Under the pieces are notes generated by a model. It did no database searches and was not told the origin of the DNA. It worked only from the letters and a program-made list of their open reading frames with translations. The position numbers and the translations under genes were made by a program. From the NCBI GenBank assembly GCA_008477525.1, contig SPDT01000010.1, positions 620,001-684,000 on the forward strand: DNA of 64,000 nucleotides. Reading direction: 5' to 3'. Source of the DNA: Hypomyces perniciosus. Lineage: Eukaryota > Ascomycota > Sordariomycetes > Hypocreales > Hypocreaceae. This document shows, piece after piece, positions 56,319 to 64,000 of this stretch. How positions within the stretch are numbered: position 1 is the stretch's first letter; the number at the start of each line of letters is the position of its first letter.

Positions 56319-57302
56319 ATGGGCGCCAGAGCTGGCTTCGGCCTCAAATTCCTCCAATGGTTCATCCGCGGCGTGCAGTTCTGCTGCGCAGCCCTCATTC
56401 TCGGAGTCTATTCCTACTTCCTCGCCGTTCTGCATAACCACAACCTCGGCATCGCCACCAGTGTCCGCGCCGTCGAGGGCATCTCGGGTGCTGCCACTCT
56501 CTACACCCTTCTTGGACTGATACTCCTCTGCTGCTTCGCGGGCATTGCCGTCCTGTCGTTCATTGCCATGGTTCTTGATTTCTGCTTCATTGGAGCTTTC
56601 ATCTACGTCGCCGTGGCGAATAAAGGCGGTGCGGGTAGTTGCCAGGGGTATCTTGATACACCCTTTGGCAAAGGCGAGGCAGACAAAACCGTAGACGGCT
56701 CAGGTGGCTTTACGGCCCTGCCGAGTTTCCACACAGCTTGCAGGCTTCAAACAGCCTGTCTAGCCGTTGCTATCATCGCAATGTGAATTCTCACCCTTCC
56801 TCGCCTCACTCAACTCATGTTTCATCCCCCCCACTGACCCTGATTCCACAGCTTCTTCTTCGTCTTCTCTATCCTCGTGGAACTCGCCCTCGCCCGGCAC
56901 CACCGCAAAGCAAAGCGCTACGGCCCAACTCCTCAGAACGACTACACCTCCGGATACGGTCCTCCCCGCGGAGGCTTTCTCGGTCGCCTGTTCGGCCGTA
57001 GTCGCAAGCCAGATATCCCCGCTGAGGAGGGCAATACGCTCCCCGAACACCCACTCCCAGGCCAACTGGACAACAACAACAACATCAACCGCACCAGTTA
57101 CGCCACCGAAACCACGGCAGTGAACCACGACCACGCCAATCCTTACAACAACAGTGACAACTACAACAAATACGAGACCGGCTATGGCCATCCCCACGGT
57201 AACACCCCATACGCTGGTGCTGGTGGTTACACTACTGCTCCGCAGAACACCGTATCGCCTCACAACTACCGCTATGACGATGGTGTTTACGATCGTTCCT
57301 GA
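56319..57302 (+). CDS. MARVEL-domain four-helix membrane protein
   Basis: Exons 56319-56782 and 56852-57302 give 304 residues. Four hydrophobic helices lie at about 16-37 (VQFCCAALILGVYSYFLAVL), 58-78 (LYTLLGLILLCCFAGIAVLS), 80-98 (IAMVLDFCFIGAFIYVAVA) and 145-167, the last one crossing the intron (LAVAIIAIFFFVFSILVELA). The loop between helices 3 and 4 has two cysteines, as in many fungal MARVEL proteins. The C-terminal half is a hydrophilic tail rich in Asn, Tyr and Gly (NNNNINRTSY, NKYETGYGHPHG), probably cytosolic and disordered. Such proteins sit in the plasma membrane or eisosome-like domains. The exact role is unknown. Confidence 0.82.
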
Positions 57303-57698
57303 AACACATCCTCCCCATGTTTTAAGAAGCTTCAAGCACGAAGGAATCATGACGGAGGAGATTGTACAAACAAATGACATTTTGCAAGGGATGAAAAAAA
57401 CAACCCCTTTTTGCGATGACGAGACATGGCCTATAGAGCTGTCCGTCTCTTTTGCTTGAACGAGTACACGAAACATGTAGTTACTGTAGACCATATGCAG
57501 ATTTGCGGGATGGACAACAGAACCCCGCTTAATAGTAATGACACAAACATTGGCTGTAAAATATTTAGCATGCTGTGATGGATGGATGAGCTGCTCTCAA
57601 TACAAAGCCTCAGGCCATTGATACCATAGCGAATTCTCGTCTATGTCTGTTGAAAAGCCGTATTCTAATCTACCCAGGATGAAAACACTTCCCATTCA
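57303..57698. other. Tail-to-tail spacer between the MARVEL gene and HAM-2
   Basis: Convergent 3' flanks of 396 bases without visible features. Confidence 0.45.
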
Positions 57699-60600
57699 TC
57701 ACCCCCAAGTAGACTCTGCGTGATCCAACTCGCTCATCCCATCATCAGCCCCAGCCCCCAACTCTGCCCAATTCAAATCCACCTTCTCCAGCTCCCTAGA
57801 GAAAAAGTCCTGCTCCTCTCTCATCGCAAAACGTATCTCTGCCGCAATCTTCTCCGGATAGCGGCGCACATTCAGCCAATGCGTCAAGCTGCGAAGGGCC
57901 TGCTCCAGGGGCAGTGCCGAGTCTACCTCAGCGTCGATGTCGCTGCCCGCAAGCCACTCGTCGCGCAGTTCGGGACGACAGTGTAGATACACGGCGGTGA
58001 TGACACGCATATTGCTCTGGCGCCACTTACGGCCGCAGTAGGGGACTTGCCCCTTGAAGAGCTTGAGTGTGTAGAGGCGGAGTTCGGGCTGGGGAACTCG
58101 GAGAGACTTCTTAATGATCGTGGAGGATTTGTACTGCACGAGCAGGAGGTTGCGGTGGGCTTTGTTCTTACAGATCTTCTGCATTACCCTCAGGTAGTTG
58201 ATCAGAGAGAAAAAGTTGCGTCTGGAAAAGTCGGTAATCGGCTCCACTGGAAGGCAGTTGACGGGACAGCCAAGCTCGTCAACGTCTGGCCTGGTAAAAG
58301 CTTGGTTGTCAGCGTTGGCACTTGGGTCCTCTCCCTGATTTGCTGGCGATTCCTCTGGCAGCCGGTGTCTCTTAATCGGCGGCGGCGCTGCCTCATCGGG
58401 ACTGTCATCTTCCGCTTCTTGCTCATGCCCTTCTTCATCCTCTCCTGCAATGTCTTCCTCGTCTATATCCTCGTCATCCTCATTTTCAATATCACTCTCG
58501 GCCTTATCCTTGAATTTAGAGCGCAAGTTGCAAAATTGGAAGAAGCTATGAAAAAGATGAGTATAGTGTTCCAGCCAAGGTGGGAGACTCCTACCTGTTC
58601 TCAACACGGTCCATCTTACTATCGACCACTTGTTGAATATCCTGATGGGCAAAGAGTTTGAGGACAAGAGGGAGGTAATTAGAGTCCAACAAGAGCTGGG
58701 TCAAGTATTCGAACTTGAGTATATCTAGAAATCGTGGTCAGAGAAAAGGCTCAAGATGTTGCAAGTACCACTTACGCGAGAGCCTCAGCCACTTGAGCAA
58801 CAATAGGAGAATGGCCGTCATCGCCTTGGCGGTGATCTCTCGAGTCCGAGCTGCGTCAATCTCCTCGGGAGATAGCTCTGATTCTTCACCAGGACGTCCT
58901 TGTCCTCCCATATCCTGAGGCTTCTGAGTCCCAGTGCCACCGTTCATGCCTGGATTGCCGCCCCTACTCGTCATGCCAGCCATTTGCCCCTGTTGCTGCT
59001 GTTGGGCCACAATTGCTGTCACATTAACGAGGATTGGCCGAAGAAGAACAATCACCGCTGACTGTAAATGGGGCAGAGCATCTCGCTACAAAAAGTCAGT
59101 TCATCAGGTCGATTTGGCAGAGGAGTTGAAGAAAGGAAAACTTACGTAGAAATGTTCCACTGCAGCAAGCCTCTGCTTATCTCTGTCACTCAGCCTTTCC
59201 GGCTTGGGTCCAAAGTCCACCTCAGGCCCTGAAGGCGCCCGCTGCTTTCTCTCCCTATCTCCCATTTTTAGTTCTCTCAAGGCCTCCTTCTCTTCTATTG
59301 TTAGCTCATCAAGGTTCAGACCCTCAATCTCGTCGTCGTCATCGTCTGTTTCCCAGCCCCTTTCAAATCTGAGAAACCCTTCACGCTCGTCCCAGAGCTG
59401 CCGTGTTGCTCGAGTCATCCTGACACGCGTGGAGAAGATTTGTCCAGCTTCGAGAATCGAGGCAGGAATATCACTCCCTTCCCACTTCCTACTGACAAGG
59501 GTATCATCGATCCCAGCCATGCCCTTCCCGCCAGCACTGTTACTGGTGGCATCAAGTGGAGGATACATGAATGGGAAATTTTGATTTGTCTGATAGTTCT
59601 GTTTCTTGCCACCCTTCCCGCCAACACTAGGTGACGGCGGAGGCGACGGAGCTGGCGTGGCGATATGAACTGGTTGATTAAGGATGGACGCACCGCCCAT
59701 CTGCACATTAGGGGGCTGGGGGATAATGCCGTTGGACCCATTCCTGGTTGATATATTTGGTAACGGGGGAAGAAGAGAGGCATTCTCAGCTTCCAGAGGT
59801 ATTAATGGCTGCGGGGGGATGTATGCTGGGTATTTGGATGTTATTTCCTGGCGGAAGACGTGATAATCCAAGGGCGATGCTGTGATTGCTTCCTTCTTGC
59901 TCTTAGGAGTTATCTCGGCAGTGGCCTCCTTTATCCTTTCAATGTCCTTGGTCCCGCCAAAGACGAGAAGAATAGATTTCCAGAAGAGCAAGAAAATCTA
60001 GTCAAATTAGTCGATATCAAAACAAATGCAAAGATAGAAAATACCTGAGTATGGGGCATACTGCCCTGCTCGTCCCATCTGAGTTTGGAAGTCGCCAAGA
60101 GCATGAAATCGACAAGGGAGGGATTCAACTCGACTGGACTTCGTATTAGCGGCAAGACAACTTTAAACCTGGATTATCCCGGCACATACGCAGCTTTCCA
60201 TATGTAGAAGACATGTCTTCAGGGTCGTTCAGCGTCTCCTGGATGGCAATGTACATGATAGTCATGAGGTTCATCAGCTCATCCTGAGCCTCCTGTGTGC
60301 TGACCTGTTGGACATCGCCGGACCTGTGGTTGTTAGAGCTTCCGATCCATATTTCATCAGTTCATGACCATACCAGTGAGCTTCGAATGCATTTCTTAGC
60401 GCTTCCCAAACGACCGGCAGCCCCTCAAGCGAAGTCAAACAATCCACACCCGCCTTGATTGCCTGAAGCTGCGGTATGCTAGCAATGGACCTGCTCGCTC
60501 CGTCGGTGGCATGCGGCATAGCGGTATCTCCCCACCTCCCCAGCACCAAATACACCAACTTCCCAATCGATGATGACCTTAGCGTCGCATCATTCGACTG

Positions 60601-61227
60601 CACGTCCGCAATCGCCGCCTGCACGTCCGCAATCGCCGCCTGCACGAACCTCGTCCTCGTGTCATGGTCCGCATCGTCCCACACATGTTTCCCGCCCGAC
60701 TCGTGGTCCCAGTGCCATTCAAATGCCTTCTGCGCCGCGTTAAGACGCACCCACTGCCAGAACTGGTACATGAACCACTCGTCGATTTCCTCAGCGTGCG
60801 GGCCCATGTCCGAGTAGACAAAGTCGTAGGCCGCGGGCTCGGCCTGGTTCACTGTGGCGACGATACGCCGCAGCTGCATCAGGGAGAGCGAGTCGGTCGG
60901 CGCGTGCTGCGGCTGCTGCTGTCGGTTGGTGTTGTTGTTGCTCCAGGGGTCAGGAGGAGGAGGAGCCAGCGCTCCGAAGGCGCCAGCGCCGGGCATGGTA
61001 TTGGGATTCCGCGGTTGGGGGGTTCTCGAAGGCGGCGGAGACGGAGCGGGAGGCAGGATGGCGCCATTCTGTGAGACTTCACCACCTGTGTCGGCTACAT
61101 TGCCCATCGGTTTGCTGGCAGAGTCGGGAGGCGACTCCTGGGCCGCCTTTGCTGAAGGCCACAGGCTGTTCATGGTGGTGGGTTGTGCAGAGCGGGATTC
61201 GTTCAAGCCAGCTGTTCCTCGTGGCAC
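57699..61227 (-). CDS. ham-2: STRIPAK subunit HAM-2/PRO22/Far11 (STRIP1/2 family)
   Basis: This is a scaffold of the striatin-interacting phosphatase and kinase complex. Neurospora ham-2 and Sordaria pro22 mutants lose hyphal fusion and sexual development. Seven exons (high to low: 60374-61227, 60190-60323, 60045-60133, 59146-59997, 58776-59085, 58595-58724, 57699-58545) give 1071 residues in frame. The N1221 domain is marked by YDFVYSDMGPHAEEIDEWFM, AFEAHWSGDVQQVSTQEAQD, KLLELNPSLVDFMLLATSKL and FLLFWKSILLVFGGTKD. The C-terminal DUF3402 domain has RDALPHLQSAVIVLLRPILV, HILKFEYLTQLLLDSNYLPL, SFFQFCNLRS and FFSLINYLRVMQKICKNKAH. A proline-rich N-terminus and an acidic insert (EDDEDIDEEDIAGEDEEG) are present. 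The ATG at 61227 is used; one at 61173 (MNSLWPSAKAAQ) is equally possible. Confidence 0.94.
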
Positions 61228-61607
61228 ATCGTTGGGACCCTCCCAAGATCGGTCTTTAAGCGTTCATCAGTCTGTGGAAGGTCGCATCTCCGGGCGTCTG
61301 CTGTGGTCTTTTGGTCGGGATGTTGTCGTGTGCGATATTGATCATGTGTCCAAGTATGTGTTGTCTCGTAGCGTGTGGTGGCACAGAGCTTAGAAGCTTG
61401 GGGAGGGGTGGTGGGAGCTTGACGATTTAGCGCCAATTGGACCCCCACTGCTCTCATGTGAAACAATGTGTTCTTTACTTTCCATAGTACCAAGTCACAC
61501 TGAATACATATCATAAACATCCATATCAGCAGTACCTGGAATATCCAGGAAATTATAAAGCTAGTTGTACAGTATAGCGAGCAACCCATATGTTGAAACA
61601 GTAACTT
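61228..61607. other. Spacer between HAM-2 promoter and the DUF2011 gene
   Basis: Both flanking genes run leftward, so this 380-base stretch holds the HAM-2 promoter and the downstream gene's 3' end. No feature is evident. Confidence 0.45.
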
Positions 61608-62411
61608 TTACTCCTCAGCAGACGAGCTATCGCCATCATCTCCAGCCTCCTCACCTTCGCCTTGAGCCCCTTGCTTCTTCTTTGCTCGTTTTCTCAGCTT
61701 CTTCAACCTATTCAGCCTCTTCTTTTTCTCCTTCAACTGCTCTTCCTTATCCACCATCTTCTTCTTCACCTCCTCCTCCACCTGCGCCTTTACCTTTGCC
61801 TTCACCCGCATAGCAATCCGACGCTTCTTTCCTGGCCTCCTCCTCTTGTTGTTTGCCATGTCCGCTCCCTCTCTGCCCTTCTCCAACCCCTCCCCTGGCC
61901 TGGATTTCCTCGTTACTGTTATTCTGGTGACTTTCCACGGAAGCTCAAGACCCCATGATCTTAATCTTGATCGAGCAATGACATCCTCTCCAGTCACCGC
62001 CGCGCTCTCATACTCCTGCCTCTGCGCTGTAGATACCTCCGCCACAATGTAGTAAGACAACGGACGGCCCCTGATCAGTCCTCCTTCTTGAGCCTGATTC
62101 TCGTCTTCAAGCACCACCTTTGGCGCTGGGCCTGCCGTGCTAAACAGTCGGAACGCATAGCCCGCGTCTTCAGGTTCATTTTCTGGGTCAGAAACGAGTG
62201 CCTCTTGAGATTTTGCAGACACTTTTATGGCCGCAGCTTGGCTCTGCGGTGGCGGACGGTAGCTGTCTTCATCCAGGCCCAGCGATTTTGCTATCTGCGC
62301 ATTCAATCTCGCCTCCAGGTCTGCATCAACTTCTGCGCCATCGCTCCAGTCAGATTCATTTGACTGATTTAAGTCCTCCCGGCGAATTCTTCTCGATGAG
62401 TTAGTTGCCAT
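61608..62411 (-). CDS. DUF2011-family fungal protein
   Basis: This fungal-specific protein of unknown function has 267 residues in one exon. The N-terminus has an acidic stretch (NESDWSDGAEVDADLEARLN). The middle contains the conserved DUF2011 core AGYAFRLFSTAGPAPKVVL, RGRPLSYYIVAEVSTAQRQE and RSRLRSWGLELPWKVTRITV. The C-terminal 90 residues are highly basic and predicted coiled-coil (KKRRIAMRVKAKVKAQ, LKEKKKRLNRLKKLRKRAKK), ending in an acidic tail. The basic tail suggests a nucleolar or RNA-related location, but there is no direct evidence. Confidence 0.85.
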   Translation of the reverse strand: MATNSSRRIRREDLNQSNESDWSDGAEVDADLEARLNAQIAKSLGLDEDSYRPPPQSQAAAIKVSAKSQEALVSDPENEPEDAGYAFRLFSTAGPAPKVVLEDENQAQEGGLIRGRPLSYYIVAEVSTAQRQEYESAAVTGEDVIARSRLRSWGLELPWKVTRITVTRKSRPGEGLEKGREGADMANNKRRRPGKKRRIAMRVKAKVKAQVEEEVKKKMVDKEEQLKEKKKRLNRLKKLRKRAKKKQGAQGEGEEAGDDGDSSSAEE

Positions 62412-64000
62412 GATTCAAACGAACGATGCGCCAGCATGTCAGATCATACCTCTTCGCCTCAGGCAACTCAAACATGATGATGTGTAGTCTCTCGGCTGCG
62501 CACCTCAGGCTCTCAATGAGATATAGTGATGACCTCGGAAATCCGGTAAACCCAATTAAATATAAATTTCACGGCCAGTAGTGTGCTGTGTCGGGGATAT
62601 TCACCGTTGGTTATGATCCTGCTGTGGGCCAATTCAGCCAAGCAGCAACGAAAAGGCTGGAGAAAAATTGGGGGCTATTTTTTCATCTTATCTTATCTTA
62701 TCTTAGTGTATTTCGTACAGACATCAACCTTCGACAGCCACAGGGAGCGTCAACGTGATATTACTTTAGAGAAACAAAACAACGTCCAAAAAAAATACAG
62801 CTTTAGAAAACTATGAAAAGGGTATATCAGTTACCTTGTAATTGACCTCTAAACTCTTTTAGGTCTGTATTCTCTATTAGCCCCCCTATATTATCTAGCT
62901 CTGTTTGCGCTGGATGTTGAGCCTACTAATGTTGGTTATCATTATTCATCTTCATTCACCTAAAGCTCCGGTACAACGACCAAAAGACCAGTGGCCCACT
63001 AATTTGGGTAGAAAATGACTATTACTACCTCGATTCTCTGGCTAATTTTGTGTCATCTAATTCTATTTCTGGCCCACAACAATCTTCCGAGCTTTGCCTA
63101 ATAACTAGGTACATCTTGGCACAGCTTTAGCGTGCGGATTTAAGAGAGTGAGACAATCATTACGCCGGCCACGCAGTCGGAAGAATAGTCAGACCAGGGA
63201 CTATATGCATCAAGTATATAATAAAGGAAGTCAAAGGCCTGTTATTTGAAGCAATTGTAGTGTGTTATTATAGCTAGGTATAGACGTTGCGTTGAGTGTT
63301 ACGTTCAGGGGCCACATTTGTGCCAGTACTACGGAGTACCAGCAGCTTTTATCTGTCTCAATAGTATTAACATAGCATTACATAGCATTACATACTCTTT
63401 ATAATTACCTCAACGCTAGGAGTATGCACTGAACCATGGCCTCCACTGTCGGGATATATGGCAAAAGAATGGGTCGCAGTTACATTTTACCAGGATTAAT
63501 CCTCGGAATAACGGACCTCTTGGGGAAGTGTGATGCTCAATAATAGTGGTCCACGACTAGGTTCACTTGGATTGCCCTATGTAAATAGATCCCTAAAAAC
63601 TCACCTCCTGGGATACATAGCAGCTAGCCGTTATTAACTACAACAACGTAATTTATACTAGATTATCAAGGCAATTCTCTAGGCAGCCAGCGGTCATCCT
63701 CACCATCCTCCACAGAGGCTATAGAGCTTATAGGGAAACGATATGATTGGAGGTCTTCTCCGACATACGCAGCTATCTAACCAGTTCCACAGTTATACAG
63801 CTGAATTTAGGAGAAGATCCATGTTGCTAGATGAGAAAATGGTGGCATTGGGCCCCAATATTAGTGCTTGAAACGTGAGGTTCTATGGACTTTGTATGAT
63901 TAGAGACGAATAAAAAGAATGCTAACTGGTCTTTTTGAGACTTAGCTCTGCGAGAGGATACTTATCCACTTAGATGTACCCCAATCTCCTGCCAGTATGA
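62412..64000. other. Gene-poor, AT-richer right end of the window
   Basis: The DUF2011 promoter is at the left. Beyond about 62800 the sequence is visibly AT-rich, with TCTTATCTTA repeats at 62682-62707, ACATAGCATT direct repeats near 63373-63394 and one exact TACGGAGTA at 63330-63338. No intact gene, transposase or reverse transcriptase frame was seen. A short leftward exon-like frame lies at 63666-63776. Confidence 0.45.
63666..63776 (-). other. Possible terminal exon or gene remnant
   Basis: After a TTAG acceptor-like site, 36 codons read IAAYVGEDLQSYRFPISSIA and then SVEDGEDDRWLPRELP before a stop. The composition is protein-like, but no partner exon is visible in the last 220 bases. It may be chance or a relic. 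Confidence 0.15.

Overview
The window is eukaryotic nuclear DNA from a filamentous ascomycete (Pezizomycotina). Evidence: genes are split by many short introns of about 50-150 bases with GT...AG ends, there is a Zn2Cys6 regulator, WSC domains, a MARVEL-type membrane protein and a HAM-2-type STRIPAK subunit, and intergenic gaps run to 1-3 kb. A Sordariomycete, perhaps Hypocreales, is my inference. No rRNA, convincing tRNA, CRISPR array or intact transposon was seen. Eighteen of twenty gene models join in frame across all introns; single-exon genes need no joining; one gene (the first) has a damaged splice site.

Left part (0-24 kb): an MFS sugar-type transporter, a Zn2Cys6 regulator and a peroxisome-targeted alpha-methylacyl-CoA racemase run rightward. 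They meet the dynamin-like GTPase Vps1 tail to tail. After a long gap come a WDR26/Gid7 WD40 protein of the GID/CTLH ubiquitin ligase and an Inp1-type peroxisome-tethering protein, both rightward, then the exportin Cse1 leftward. Racemase, Vps1 and Inp1 give this part a peroxisome flavour.

Middle part (24-48 kb): Tsc2/tuberin is divergent from Cse1. Next is a GNAT protein that looks like the C-terminal half of fungal NagZ-acetyltransferase fusions without its glycosidase half. Then follow the kinetochore protein Mis6/CENP-I, the ABC ATPase Caf16 head to head with DNA polymerase delta subunit Pol31 (a MluI cell-cycle box lies in the shared promoter), a basic protein with an F-box/2EXR-like segment, a PLP-dependent serine/threonine dehydratase, and the small histone-fold protein Mhf1/CENP-S.

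Right part (48-64 kb): a secreted heme peroxidase with three C-terminal WSC domains, a second serine dehydratase paralogue with the identical intron position, a MARVEL-domain protein, the STRIPAK subunit HAM-2/Far11/STRIP, a DUF2011 protein, and about 1.6 kb of gene-poor, AT-richer sequence.

Most genes are housekeeping. The signals that ordinary annotation does not explain are a dispersed 9-base motif, TACGGAGTA or its complement, found only in intergenic DNA and far above chance; the glycosidase-less GNAT protein; the peroxidase-WSC architecture between two dehydratase paralogues; and the splice-site lesion in the transporter.
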